Part shown: piece after piece, positions 28,782-38,306 of the stretch
How positions within the stretch are numbered: the first letter of the stretch is position 1
Layout: each line of letters begins with the position of its first letter
Origin: Planctomycetota bacterium
GTDB lineage: Bacteria; Planctomycetota; Planctomycetia; Pirellulales; PALSA-1355
Assembly (NCBI GenBank): GCA_003389325.1
Contig: QQVE01000055.1
Span: forward strand, 124,001 to 188,000
DNA: 64,000 bases
Direction of reading: 5' to 3'
Translations under genes and position numbers: made by a program
Notes under the pieces: generated by a model
The model's input: the letters and a program-made list of their open reading frames with translations, nothing else
Databases searched by the model: none
What the model was told of the DNA's origin: nothing

Positions 28782-29251
28782 AAGTCACCTGTTTGCCTGA
28801 GCGTTGTTGGGACAAGAGTTGCCCGGGTGGACAACTGTCATTTGAAACCTAGCACGCACCTGTTGGGCTGGCGTTTTCATTGCTACGAACTAGCACGAAG
28901 CGCTCGGAAAGGCATCACCGGTGTGAGCGATGGAAGCTGTGTAGCGCTCGTTTTCTCGGGGGAAAGGGTCAGCCGGTTTGCGCCTGGAACGACCTTACCG
29001 AAAATACACGTCGTAGTTTTCAGGAACCTGATCGCTTGTGGCCGGCGGTTGTGGGTGCTTTCGTCCGACGCCGAATTGCTGCTGAAAAACCAGCGTGCGG
29101 CATGCCGTGTACTCGGCCGACTCTCGCTCGACCAGGAAGCCACCAGCGTGCTCGCCCATCGGGCCATGATGGGCAGCCGGCTTTACGCGCGAACCGGAAA
29201 CCGCCGGCGTGCTACGAGTTGGATCCTGAGTCCTGAGCCGCCGAGCGAGTG
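28782..29251. other. 470-base intergenic region
   Basis: Spacer between the small membrane peptide (leftward) and the 3-prime end of the first LEPR-xLL gene. Composition is a little less GC-rich than the genes. I see no RNA gene, strong hairpin or coding frame with a credible start. Confidence 0.4.
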
Positions 29252-31438
29252 CTAAATCTCGTCGAGCAGTACGTCGAGCAAGTCGATATCAAGGGATGCT
29301 TGCTCCACGTCGGACGCCGCCGATTCGATCGAACTGGCGGCGGCCACTTCCGGTTCGGCGGGCACGCTTTCCGGCGCTGGCGTCGGAGCGGTCGTCGGCT
29401 CGCCGAGGGGCAGAGACCACTCGCTACCAGCAGCAGTCGGCGTCGTGGCCGGCACGGCCAGCGCCAAGGCAATCGCGCCGCCTTCGTCAAGCGACGGAGC
29501 GGCCGGCGGATTAGTGAGGTTGATCTTCGTCAGCGCGCCGAGGTTGTTGCGCGAAAGCACCGAGTCGAAGGCTGTAACCAGGCCACTGCGGTCGAAGTCC
29601 AACAGGTTCGTGATCGAGGCACCAAAGCCCATGTTGGTGCGCACGGTGATTTCGTCCAAGGCAGTGGTCAGCGCCAGGCTGGCCGTGCCGCTGCCCGTAT
29701 CTCCGATGCGGTTGCCGAAGTAGAACAAGTCGCTGGCCAATAGCCCGGTATTGGTATTGAAGCCGCCCGCCGCGTCGTTGCCCTCGACGGTCACTTCGAG
29801 CCAGCGGTTTTCGATGGCGTTGTTGTTCCACACGATTACGACGCGGTCGGAACCATCGACGCCCGCACCGGGTCGCACGGAGAAACCGCTAGGGGCCGGA
29901 GCGGCCGACCAGGTGCTGGGCGTGTTGTTGGCGCCGCTCTGTTCGCTCATTTTGAAAGTGAAGTCGGCCAGCGTGAGCGTCCCGGCGGGGCTATCGACAT
30001 CCACCATCACTCCGTTGATGCCGCGCGAGTAGCTGCTGATGCTGTCGAACGTGGCCGGTCCGCTGCCGGGCAAGTAGGCGCTCTTGTCCGGAGCGATCGC
30101 GCCGTCGTCGCTGTCGTCGATGCCGGCCGTGTTGCCGTCGAATTTCGACTGGTTGTAAAAGAGCTCGCGGCCGACGACGCTGGGGGCGTTGGCGAATTGC
30201 TGGCTGAAGATTCCGAAGCCGCTGCCGTCCTGAAAGTCGCTCATCCAGGCCACGCGAAAATCGCCGTCGGCGTCCATGGCCACCGCGGGAAACCGCTGCG
30301 CGAAAGGCGTGTACGTGTTGATTTTCAGCTCGACGCTCTGCGGAGACCCGGATGCGTTGTAGGCCTGAAGGTAGACGCCCTCGGAGTCGCCGTCCTGCCC
30401 GGTGCTCTCCCACACGATGGCGAAGTTGCCGTCGTCGTCCATGGCCACGTCGGCATACCACTGCACGCTCGACGTGTAAGAGTTGACCCGAAACTCGCCT
30501 CCCTGCGGAGTTCCCGCGGCATTAAATCGCTGGGCATACGTGCCGTAGTCGTTGCCGTCCTGGCCGTAGCTCTCCCAGGCCACGACGTAGTCACCGTCGG
30601 CATCTATGGCCACGGCCGGAAACTGCTGCGTGCTGCCGGTGTAGGTGTTGACCAGCGTTTCGCCACCCTGGGGCGCGCCGGCCGCGTTGAAACGCTGCGC
30701 GTACACGCCGTACTCGCTGCCGTCTTGAAACTCGCTCATCCAGGCCACGACGAAATCGCCGTCGGCGTCGATCGCCACGTCGGGGGCCATCTGTCGGCCG
30801 GTCGTGTACGAGTTGACCAGAATCTCGCCCCCCTGCGGCACGCCGGCGGCGTTGAACCGCTGGGCGTACACGCCGTAGTCGTCGCCGTCCTGGCCGTCGC
30901 TGGTCCAGGCCACGACAAAATCGCCGTCGTCGTCCATCGCCACGGTGCGGCCAAACTGGTTGCCCGCGGTCGTCGTGTTGACTTGAAACTCGGCACCCTG
31001 CGGCGCGCCCGCGGCGTTGTACCGCTGGGCGAACACGCCGTCGCCGTCGCCATACTGGCCGGTGCTGGTCCAGGTGACGACGAAGTCGCCGTCGGCGTCC
31101 ATGGCCACCGCCGGCAGCGTCTGATCGCCGACCGTGGTCGAATTGACGCGGAACTCCGGCCCCTGCGCCGCGCCGGCCGCGTCGTAGCGCTGGGCGTAGA
31201 TGCCGTACCCGTCGCCGTCCTGCCCGTAGCTCCACCAGGCCACGACGAAATCGCCCGAGTCGTCCATGGCGATCGCCGGATACAACTGGTCGGACGTGGT
31301 GTACGAGTTCACCTGGAACTCCGGCCCCACGGGCACCGTGCTCAGCAGGCTGCGATCTTCCAGCGGCTCCACTGCGGGGCGAGAGCGACGCGCGCTGGAG
31401 GTCTGGGAGTGGGGCCGCCGGCGGCGAGAGAAAAACAT
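29252..31438 (-). CDS. Large LEPR-xLL exported repeat protein with dockerin-like C-terminus (A)
   Basis: 728 residues. A basic N-terminus precedes V-E-P-L-E-D-R-S-L-L-S, the LEPR-xLL motif of planctomycete exported proteins. Seven repeats of about 55 residues follow (about 39-420), each with E-F-x-V-N-S-Y-T, A-M-D-x-D-G-D-F-V-V-A-W and Q-D-G-D-x-x-G-x-Y-A-Q-R. Seven such units fit a seven-bladed propeller. The last part (about 420-690) is a module starting G-R-E-L-F-Y-N. It ends in a dockerin-like Ca loop D-F-D-R-S-G-L-V-x-x-x-D. Function is unknown; surface attachment or matrix formation is likely. Two homologues lie within 14 kb. Confidence 0.78.
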   Translation of the reverse strand: MFFSRRRRPHSQTSSARRSRPAVEPLEDRSLLSTVPVGPEFQVNSYTTSDQLYPAIAMDDSGDFVVAWWSYGQDGDGYGIYAQRYDAAGAAQGPEFRVNSTTVGDQTLPAVAMDADGDFVVTWTSTGQYGDGDGVFAQRYNAAGAPQGAEFQVNTTTAGNQFGRTVAMDDDGDFVVAWTSDGQDGDDYGVYAQRFNAAGVPQGGEILVNSYTTGRQMAPDVAIDADGDFVVAWMSEFQDGSEYGVYAQRFNAAGAPQGGETLVNTYTGSTQQFPAVAIDADGDYVVAWESYGQDGNDYGTYAQRFNAAGTPQGGEFRVNSYTSSVQWYADVAMDDDGNFAIVWESTGQDGDSEGVYLQAYNASGSPQSVELKINTYTPFAQRFPAVAMDADGDFRVAWMSDFQDGSGFGIFSQQFANAPSVVGRELFYNQSKFDGNTAGIDDSDDGAIAPDKSAYLPGSGPATFDSISSYSRGINGVMVDVDSPAGTLTLADFTFKMSEQSGANNTPSTWSAAPAPSGFSVRPGAGVDGSDRVVIVWNNNAIENRWLEVTVEGNDAAGGFNTNTGLLASDLFYFGNRIGDTGSGTASLALTTALDEITVRTNMGFGASITNLLDFDRSGLVTAFDSVLSRNNLGALTKINLTNPPAAPSLDEGGAIALALAVPATTPTAAGSEWSLPLGEPTTAPTPAPESVPAEPEVAAASSIESAASDVEQASLDIDLLDVLLDEI
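30179..31324 (-). repeat. Seven tandem 165-base coding repeats
   Basis: The seven 55-residue units of protein A, about 165 bases each, diverged but in one frame. The seventh is shorter and leads into the C-terminal module. Confidence 0.75.
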
Positions 31439-31544
31439 GGTCGCTGTCCTTCGGAGATCCAGTGGCTTACGCGAATCGAAGAGAGTTCGTCAAAGTTGCG
31501 AGGCTTCGCCAAACGATGAGGGATTGCGCCGGCGTCTTGGTATT

Positions 31545-33296
31545 TCACGCGTTGCGAGCCGAACGTTTCTGCGCGCGGCCGCTCGAGCGCCGCCGGACCG
31601 CGTAGGGAACGGCGCAGCCCACCAGCGCCAAGGCGGCCAGGCTGAAGCTCGAAGGTTCGGGCACGGCCGCCAGCGGATCGCCGAACTCGGGCTCGCCGTC
31701 GCCGCCCCGGGGACCGCGGCCGCCAAACCGCCGATCCTCGTCGAAGCGAATCCGGCCCATCAGCGTCAGCGTCAAATCGCCCAGCAGCGAGGCCCCCGGC
31801 AGATCCTCGTCGCTGAAGCTCAGACTGTACGAGGCCGAAAACTCGCCGCGGGTGCTGGTGTCGAACATCGCCGAGAAGGTGCTGCTCGTGCCGGCATCCA
31901 GGTCGGCAAAGGTGACCAGGTCGGTCGTGAAGGCCGAGGTGTCGCCGATGGCCAGGATCGAATCGAGGTCCAGTCCCGCCGTGTAATCGGCCGTGCTAAG
32001 CAGGTTGTAGATGTCGAACTCGAAAACCGGGAACGCCGCGCCCTGATCGACGGCGCCAAAGTCGTAGACCAGGCTGTCGAGATCCGAAAGCGCGGAGAAA
32101 GACGGCTCGGCGTGGTCGAGCACGTCGAGCGAAACATGGATCGTGTCGTTGCCGTCCTGCGAGCCGTGGCCCAGGCCGAAGTTGGTGGTCACGTCCAGGT
32201 TGTCGATCGACACGGTGCCCGTGCGCGCTCCGGCGGTGGCGGTATCGGTGTCGAGTCCCACGCTCAGCGAGGCGCTATCGGTGCCGGTGGTGTTGATGGC
32301 AAAGGCGTTGTACCGGCCTTCCACCGAGCTGGTGGCGTCACCCGAGGGGGTCACTTCGTAGTAGGTGCCGTCCATGCCGTTGCGGTTCAACGTGACATTC
32401 TGAGCCGAGGGAACGCCGGCGCCGACGATCACCTGGCCGAGATTGACGTCGGTCGACGAGCTGCCGTCGGCCGCGGGCGCCCCGCCCACGTAAAGTTGGC
32501 TGTCGTTGACCTGGTCCTTGAACACGCTCCACACATACTCGGGCCGATCGACGAACGGGTTGCGGTTGTGCTGATAGCTGGTGTCGATCACGTGGTTGCG
32601 GCGCAGCTCGAAGTCGTCGGGCACCGCCTGGTAGTGCCACTCGAGCATGCGGTTGAGCGTGCCCAGCCCGTTGATCGCGGGATTGGGATCGCCGTCGTAC
32701 AGCTCGAGGTCCGTCGTACTGGGGTCCGAGCCGTCGTAGCGCGTGGCCATATAGAACTCTTGCCGGGCGATCATGCCGGCGTCGGCATCGCCGGGATACC
32801 ACATGGCGAAACCGAAGTCCGTCACTGCGCCGTACGATTGGGCCCCGTAGGCCCCGCCGAAGCTCTTGTTGCTGCGCGAGCTGTTGATGCTCGGGTTCGA
32901 TGGGCGGAGGTTGTGCAGGTCACTATTGTCGGCACCCGAAGTGCCGATGCCGCGGCTCCGCGGCCAGGTGTGCTCGCGATTCCACGACGCGCCGCCGTCC
33001 CAGCCGGGGATCGAGCCGCCGGGATTGATCGACGAGACATCCAGCGAAAACCGGTTGTACACCAGCAGCATGTGGTCTGGATTGTTCGGATCCTGGTCGG
33101 TGTATTGCAGGATCGAGCGGGCCGCGTCGTACGAGTAGACGGTGTGGTTGTCGATGATGTCGTGCAGTTGGCCCTTGAGCGTCGCTCCGGTTCCCGTGGC
33201 ACTGTTGTAGTAGCCTGCCGGCGCGTCGTACGGTCCGGCCCAGGCCATCGTCGGCACCAGGGCCATGACGAGCGCCATCCATCCTTTTGTGTTCAA
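31545..33296 (-). CDS. Extracellular endonuclease I-family nuclease with PEP-CTERM
   Basis: 583 residues. A signal peptide ends at A-W-A (residue 20). The nuclease domain (about 22-280) has the endonuclease I/Bsn signature W-N-R-E-H-T-W-P-R-S-R-G with His109, then S-D-L-H-N-L-R-P. A beta-rich region (about 290-540) resembles choice-of-anchor domains. The end is P-E-P-S-S followed by a hydrophobic helix and arginines, a PEP-CTERM sorting tail. These enzymes cut DNA and RNA outside the cell. It sits between two LEPR-xLL repeat genes, all in the same direction. Nucleic acid scavenging or matrix remodelling is inferred. Confidence 0.87.
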   Translation of the reverse strand: MNTKGWMALVMALVPTMAWAGPYDAPAGYYNSATGTGATLKGQLHDIIDNHTVYSYDAARSILQYTDQDPNNPDHMLLVYNRFSLDVSSINPGGSIPGWDGGASWNREHTWPRSRGIGTSGADNSDLHNLRPSNPSINSSRSNKSFGGAYGAQSYGAVTDFGFAMWYPGDADAGMIARQEFYMATRYDGSDPSTTDLELYDGDPNPAINGLGTLNRMLEWHYQAVPDDFELRRNHVIDTSYQHNRNPFVDRPEYVWSVFKDQVNDSQLYVGGAPAADGSSSTDVNLGQVIVGAGVPSAQNVTLNRNGMDGTYYEVTPSGDATSSVEGRYNAFAINTTGTDSASLSVGLDTDTATAGARTGTVSIDNLDVTTNFGLGHGSQDGNDTIHVSLDVLDHAEPSFSALSDLDSLVYDFGAVDQGAAFPVFEFDIYNLLSTADYTAGLDLDSILAIGDTSAFTTDLVTFADLDAGTSSTFSAMFDTSTRGEFSASYSLSFSDEDLPGASLLGDLTLTLMGRIRFDEDRRFGGRGPRGGDGEPEFGDPLAAVPEPSSFSLAALALVGCAVPYAVRRRSSGRAQKRSARNA

Positions 33297-33520
33297 GCTG
33301 AAAAACCTTTCGAGTTCGCTGGGGGAATTCTGCGAGAAAACACCAAAAGGATGCTAACACGCGGCCCCGGGCGAAACGATGGTTCTCACGAAAGACTAAC
33401 AAACCTGCGCGTCACCGCGTCGTCCGATCCGGCCACGCGAGTGTGTCGGCACAAAGAGCGCTGCAAGAAACGCTTCGAACGCGGCGATGCGCCTTCGCGG
33501 CCGACGGCGGCGCCGAGAGG

Positions 33521-36325
33521 TTAGTCACGCAACGCCAACAAATCGAACAGCGGTTCGTCGAAGTCGGCATCCGAGTCGTCGAGCGATTGCTCCAAGGCCA
33601 GCGCATACGCAATGGCCGCGGACTCGCCGTCGGTCGCCGTCGGCGCGGCCGGCGGGTCGCTCAGGTTGATGTAGGTCAGCACGCCGATGTTGTTGCGGGA
33701 GGAAATCTGGTCGACGCTGGCGACAAGACCGTTCCGGTCATAGTCGAGGACATTGGTGATCGGAATTGCAAACCCAGGATGGTTGCGCGCAGCGATCTCG
33801 TCCTGGGCGCTGGTCACGGCCAGCGTGGGCGTGCCGGTGCCGGCGTCGCCGATGCGGTTGCCAAAGTAGAAGCGGTCGCTTTCGGCCAGACCGGTGTTGG
33901 TGTTGAACCCGCCCAGCGCGTCGTCGCCTTCGACGATCACCTCCAGCCAGCGGTTCGCGATTGCACCGTTGGCCCAGATTATCTCGACACGGTCCGAGCC
34001 GCTGACGCCCGCGCCTGGTCGCACGCTGAACCCGGCGGGCAGCGGCGCCGCTTCCCAGGTGCTGGGCGTGTTGTTGGCACCGACCTGGGTACTCATTTTG
34101 AAGGCGAAGTCGTCGACGGTGAGCGTGCCGGCCGGGTCCTGGATATCGATCATGATCCCGTTGATGCCGCGTGTGTAGCTGGTCAGATTGGCAAACGTCG
34201 AAGGACCGCTCCCCGGCAAGTAGGCCGACTTGTCGGGCGCGATGGCCAAATCGTCGCTGGCATTGATGCCCGCCGAGAAACCGTCGAATTTCGACTCGTT
34301 ATAGAAGATGTGGCGGCCGAGGATCTCGGTGGCCAGCGGAACGCCTTGCGGCTCGAGCGGCGCTGGGGAAGCATCTGCACTCTGCAGGGCAGGCGCGGCC
34401 GGCGGGTCGCTCAGGTTGATGTAGGTCAGCACGCCGGCGTTGTTGCGGGCAGAGATAATGTCGACGGTGGCCGCCAGGCCGCTTCGATCAAAGTCGTGGA
34501 TGTTCGTAATCGACGCACCAAACCCGTAGTTGTTTCGCCCGGAGATTTCGTCCTGGGCGCTGGTGATGGCCAGCAGGGGCGTGCCGGTACCGGTATCGCC
34601 GATGCGGTTGCCGAAATAGAAGCGGTCGCTCTCGGCCAGGCCGGTGTTGGCGTTGAACTCGCCCAGCGCGTCGTCGCCTTCGACGATCACTTCCAGCCAG
34701 CGGTTGCTGATAGCGTTGTTCGCCCAAACGAGATGAACGCGGTCGGAGCCGCTCACGCCCGCGCCGGCCCGCACACTGAAGGCAGTGGGCGCCGGTGCCG
34801 CCTCCCAGGTGCTGGGCATGTTGTTGGCACCGATCTGCGTGCTCATCTTGAAGGCGAAGTCGTTGACCGTGAGCGTGCCGGCTGGGTCCTGGATGTCGAC
34901 GATGATTCCGTTGATGCCGCGTGTGTAGCTGGTCAGATTGGCAAACGTCGAAGGACCGCTCCCCGGCAAGTAGGCCGACTTGTCGGGCGCGATGGCCAAA
35001 TCGTCGCTGGCATTGATGGCCGTGGAGAAACCGTCGAACTTCGACCCATTATAGTAGATGTGCCGGCCGAGGATCTCGGTGGTCAGTTCGAACCGCTGCG
35101 CGTAGATGCCGCTGAAACTGCCGTCCTGGCTGTTCTCTAGCTGCCCCACGCTTTCCCAGGCCACGACGAAATCGCCGTCGGCGTCGACCGCGATCGCCGG
35201 AGCCATCTGACCGTAGAGTGTGAACGAATCGACTTGAAAAGCCGGTTCGAACGGAGAAAAGTACCAAGCATTGCTGTAGCGTTTTGCATAGATGCCGCCA
35301 TCGAGCAATCCGTTCTGGGTCCACGCGACGACAAATCCTCTCGGTGCGGCGTGAATCACCGGCAGATGCTGGTCGCCGGCCGTGGTCTCGGTATTCACGG
35401 CAAACTCACTCGTGCCTGCGCTCCCGTAGAACCATCGCCCGAAAATGCCCAGGCCGTCGCCGTCCTGACCGGCGCTTTCCCACACCACCGTCATTCTCCC
35501 GTCGTCGGCAAGAATCACCGAGGGATTCTTCTGGCTGGCGGTGGTGTACTCGTTCACCTGCAGTTCGAAATCAACCGGGTTGCCGCTGGCGTCGTAGCGT
35601 TGGGCGAACACGCCCTGAGCGTCGCCGTCCTGGCCGTCGCTGTCCCAGGCGATGACGAACTCGCCATCGGCGTCCATGGCCACGTCGGGGTTTCGCTGCC
35701 CGCCCGTGGTGTAGCTGTTCGCGCGGAACTCGCCGCCTTGAGGAGCGCCGGCGGCATCGAATCGCTGCGCATAGATGCCGTAGCTGTCCCCGTCCTGATA
35801 CGAGCTGGTCCAGGCCACGACAAAATCGCCGTCGGCGTCCATCGCCACCGAGGGCTGTCGCTGGCTGTTCGTCGTGTAGGTGTTGACCAGAAAACGGCCA
35901 TCCGAGGATCCGTCGGGCTCGAAACGCTGAGCCATGATGTCGGAGCCGCCGCTGTGGACTTCGGCCCAGGTCACGACGAAATCGCCGTCGGCATCCATCG
36001 CCACCGAAGGCGGCGATCCCAGCCCTGTGTACGTCTCAGCTCGAATCGCCGTACCCTGCGGCGAACCATCGGCATCGAACCGCTGCAGGTAAATTCCCCA
36101 GATTGGCGATTCGGGGCCTTCGCCCTGCCAGGCCACCACGAAGTTGCCCGCCGCGTCGCCTGCGATGTCAGGCGCGAACTGCGAGCCGCTCGTATAGTCA
36201 TTCACGCGGAACTCCGGGCCCACCGGCATCGCGCTCAACAGCCGACGATCTTCCAGAGGTTCCGCCTGCAGATGGCCGAGCGCATGGCGATTGCGGGCCG
36301 CGCGCGCGCGAGTCTTGGGCGCCAT
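33521..36325 (-). CDS. Large LEPR-xLL exported repeat protein with two dockerin-like modules (B)
   Basis: 934 residues from the ATG at 36323-36325; an ATG 15 codons earlier is possible. The motif A-E-P-L-E-D-R-R-L-L-S lies at about 21-31. Seven diverged 55-residue repeats follow to about residue 413. The C-terminal half has two copies of the 250-residue module that begins T-E-I-L-G-R-H-I-[YF]-Y-N and ends in a dockerin-like loop (D-F-D-R-S-G-L and D-Y-D-R-N-G-L). The two module copies share a 111-base exact repeat, so the duplication is recent. Probably a surface or secreted protein of unknown role. Confidence 0.78.
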   Translation of the reverse strand: MAPKTRARAARNRHALGHLQAEPLEDRRLLSAMPVGPEFRVNDYTSGSQFAPDIAGDAAGNFVVAWQGEGPESPIWGIYLQRFDADGSPQGTAIRAETYTGLGSPPSVAMDADGDFVVTWAEVHSGGSDIMAQRFEPDGSSDGRFLVNTYTTNSQRQPSVAMDADGDFVVAWTSSYQDGDSYGIYAQRFDAAGAPQGGEFRANSYTTGGQRNPDVAMDADGEFVIAWDSDGQDGDAQGVFAQRYDASGNPVDFELQVNEYTTASQKNPSVILADDGRMTVVWESAGQDGDGLGIFGRWFYGSAGTSEFAVNTETTAGDQHLPVIHAAPRGFVVAWTQNGLLDGGIYAKRYSNAWYFSPFEPAFQVDSFTLYGQMAPAIAVDADGDFVVAWESVGQLENSQDGSFSGIYAQRFELTTEILGRHIYYNGSKFDGFSTAINASDDLAIAPDKSAYLPGSGPSTFANLTSYTRGINGIIVDIQDPAGTLTVNDFAFKMSTQIGANNMPSTWEAAPAPTAFSVRAGAGVSGSDRVHLVWANNAISNRWLEVIVEGDDALGEFNANTGLAESDRFYFGNRIGDTGTGTPLLAITSAQDEISGRNNYGFGASITNIHDFDRSGLAATVDIISARNNAGVLTYINLSDPPAAPALQSADASPAPLEPQGVPLATEILGRHIFYNESKFDGFSAGINASDDLAIAPDKSAYLPGSGPSTFANLTSYTRGINGIMIDIQDPAGTLTVDDFAFKMSTQVGANNTPSTWEAAPLPAGFSVRPGAGVSGSDRVEIIWANGAIANRWLEVIVEGDDALGGFNTNTGLAESDRFYFGNRIGDAGTGTPTLAVTSAQDEIAARNHPGFAIPITNVLDYDRNGLVASVDQISSRNNIGVLTYINLSDPPAAPTATDGESAAIAYALALEQSLDDSDADFDEPLFDLLALRD
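33642..35141 (-). repeat. 750-base tandem duplication of the C-terminal module
   Basis: Two abutting units, 33642-34391 and 34392-35141 (end approximate). Offset by exactly 750 bases, 33642-33686 equals 34392-34436, and 34158-34268 equals 34908-35018 (111 identical bases). The offset keeps the reading frame and equals 250 codons. Confidence 0.8.
35085..36217 (-). repeat. Seven tandem coding repeats in protein B
   Basis: Seven units of about 52-56 residues, more diverged than in proteins A and C. The sixth lacks most of the D-x-D-G-D motif. Confidence 0.65.
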
Positions 36326-36490
36326 AACCAGGACTCCGAGGGTTCCGATGAGGTGATTGGCAAGAACCAATCGGGGGGCAATTGTCCGGTCCGTTTAATA
36401 TGGCCGACACGTGCCGGGTTGCAAGCGAAAAATCGGGATTCTGCGCGTCCTCGCGGCGGGGGTCCCCGATCGGCACGTGGCTCGGCGCCG

Positions 36491-37282
36491 CTAGGCGGCC
36501 ACGACTTCCAGCGCCGGTTCCAGTTCGTGGTAGTACACCAGTTCGAACGAACCGTCCTCGAATTCGAGCAGGGCCGTGCAGCTTTCGACCCAGTCGCCGC
36601 AATTGTAGTAGGCCAGTCCGCCCTCGGTCTTGATGGCCGGCGTGTGAATGTGCCCGCAAATCACGCCCTCGCACTCGCATTCGCGGGTGTGCCGGGCGAT
36701 CATTTCCTCGAAGCTGTTGATGTAGTTGACCGCCCGCTTGATGTTCTGCTTCATGAACGAGCTGTACGACTTGTACTTCAGGCCGAGCTTGCGCCGCAGC
36801 CAGTTGCCCGAGCTGTTGAGCGCCAGGGCCAGCGAGTAGGCCCGGTCGCCCAATCCGGCCAGCCAGGGCATGGTCAGCGCCACCGCGTCGAAGATGTCGC
36901 CGTGCAGCACCAGCAGCCTACGGCCGTCGGCGGCGTGGTGGATGAACTCGTTGGCGATCTCGATGTGCCCGGTCAGCGCGGTCTGAAACTCGTCCATGTA
37001 ATTGCGCAAGAACTCGTCGTGGTTGCCGGCCACGTAGCGGACGGTGGTGCCGTGCTTGACCATGCCGAACACCCGCCGCACCAGCAGCGTGTTGGTGTCG
37101 TTCCAACTGAAGCCGCGGCGCATCTTCCAGCCGTCGATGATGTCGCCGACCAGGTAGAGGTACTCGCACGAGTGCTGCTTGAGAAACGACAACAACATGT
37201 CGGCCTGGCTGTGCCGGCAGCCCAGGTGCACGTCCGAAATGAAAATGCTGCGCACCCTGCGCCGCTTCGACTCGTTACCCAT
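36491..37282 (-). CDS. LpxH-like metallophosphoesterase (UDP-2,3-diacylglucosamine hydrolase type)
   Basis: 263 residues from ATG 37282, which overlaps the glycosyltransferase stop by eight bases; a farther upstream start would overlap more. All calcineurin-like metal motifs are present: D-V-H (Asp17, His19), G-D-I-I-D (about 46-50), G-N-H-D (86-89), L-H-G-D and G-H-I-H. The family includes LpxH/LpxH2, which cleave UDP-diacylglucosamine in lipid A synthesis. Related proteins with this length are common beside glycosyltransferases. A role in envelope lipid or glycan synthesis is likely; the substrate is inferred. Confidence 0.82.
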   Translation of the reverse strand: MGNESKRRRVRSIFISDVHLGCRHSQADMLLSFLKQHSCEYLYLVGDIIDGWKMRRGFSWNDTNTLLVRRVFGMVKHGTTVRYVAGNHDEFLRNYMDEFQTALTGHIEIANEFIHHAADGRRLLVLHGDIFDAVALTMPWLAGLGDRAYSLALALNSSGNWLRRKLGLKYKSYSSFMKQNIKRAVNYINSFEEMIARHTRECECEGVICGHIHTPAIKTEGGLAYYNCGDWVESCTALLEFEDGSFELVYYHELEPALEVVAA

Positions 37283-38306
37283 GGTGAATTCCCAACAGTT
37301 CAAGGACCTGATCCACGCCGTTGGCACGGCGGCCCCGCGAGTAGCGTCCGGCCAGGAACCGCTCGATCCGCGCGGGTGTCAGTTGTTCGATGGGGCAGAA
37401 GTCGCCGATGCCGTCGCGCCGCGCGTAGCGGGCGTTGACTTCCTGCTCGTGTTGCTTGGGGATCGGCACCACCAAGAGCGGTTTGCCGAAGTAGCGGGCC
37501 TCGCCGATCAATTGCTGCCCGCCCGAGCAGACCACCGCCCGGCACGAGGCCAGGTCCTGGGCAAACCGCTCTTCGCTGGTGGGGCGGTACTCGATGTTGT
37601 CGGCCGGCGGGCCTTCGTAGCCGTAAGCGATAAACCGCGCGTGGGGCACCTGGGCGGCCGCCTCGACGATGCGCCTGCCCAGCCCCCGGCGTGCATAGAC
37701 CAACACGTGATCGCCCTCGCTCGGCGTAAGCTCGACGATCCGCTGCCGCATCAGGGCGTCGACCGGGCGATAGTGGCGGCTCTCGGGACAGTCGTGAAAC
37801 ACGGCCACGATGCACTGCCGCGGCCGCTTGAGCCAGTGGCGCACGAACTTCCCTGTCAGCCGCCCGTACGCTTGCAGGAACAGCGGAAACTCGCTGCCCA
37901 ACGGATGGCAAAACCGGTGCTGGTTGTCGATGCTGACGCACTCGATTCCCAGCGACGAGGCCACCGACGCCGTCAGGGGTTCGAAATCGGTGAGAAACAG
38001 ATCGGGCTGCTCGTCGATCGCAATTTGGCGTATCAAGTCCAGCGACTCGCGCCGCTCGGAGAGGAACTGCCCGAACAGCCGCGCCGTGCGCAGCGGATCG
38101 ACGGCGCCGTCGCTCTTCTGATGAAAGCGGATGCCCGCAATTTCGTGCGGTTCGTAGCCCGCGCCCGAGAGCAGGCGAAAGGCGTCGGCGTAAGTGAACA
38201 GGGTGACGCGATGGCCCAGCGCGACCAACCGCTCGATCATTGCGATCGACCGGCCGCCATGGCCCATGCCTTCGCCGCAGATACCGTAAAAGATCTTCAC
38301 GCACAC
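37275..38306 (-). CDS. MJ1255/VC2487-type glycosyltransferase
   Basis: 343 residues. The N-terminal G-E-G-M-G-H-G-G-R loop and the C-terminal V-C-S-G-G-Q-Q-L-I-G-E-A segment followed by G-K-P-L-L-V-V-P are typical of GT-B, UDP-glycosyltransferase/MurG-like enzymes of the MJ1255/VC2487 group. The start is GTG 38306 or GTG 38300. It overlaps the LpxH-like gene downstream, so the two are translated together. It probably transfers a nucleotide-activated sugar to a lipid acceptor in the inner membrane leaflet. Donor and acceptor are unknown. Confidence 0.8.
   Translation of the reverse strand: MCVKIFYGICGEGMGHGGRSIAMIERLVALGHRVTLFTYADAFRLLSGAGYEPHEIAGIRFHQKSDGAVDPLRTARLFGQFLSERRESLDLIRQIAIDEQPDLFLTDFEPLTASVASSLGIECVSIDNQHRFCHPLGSEFPLFLQAYGRLTGKFVRHWLKRPRQCIVAVFHDCPESRHYRPVDALMRQRIVELTPSEGDHVLVYARRGLGRRIVEAAAQVPHARFIAYGYEGPPADNIEYRPTSEERFAQDLASCRAVVCSGGQQLIGEARYFGKPLLVVPIPKQHEQEVNARYARRDGIGDFCPIEQLTPARIERFLAGRYSRGRRANGVDQVLELLGIHHG

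Noticed and set aside
31266-33524. Long plus-strand frame opposite protein A and the nuclease
   Set aside because: It is the complement of repeat-coding and nuclease sequence, with no own motif. The same applies to 35234-37438 and 41546-44035.
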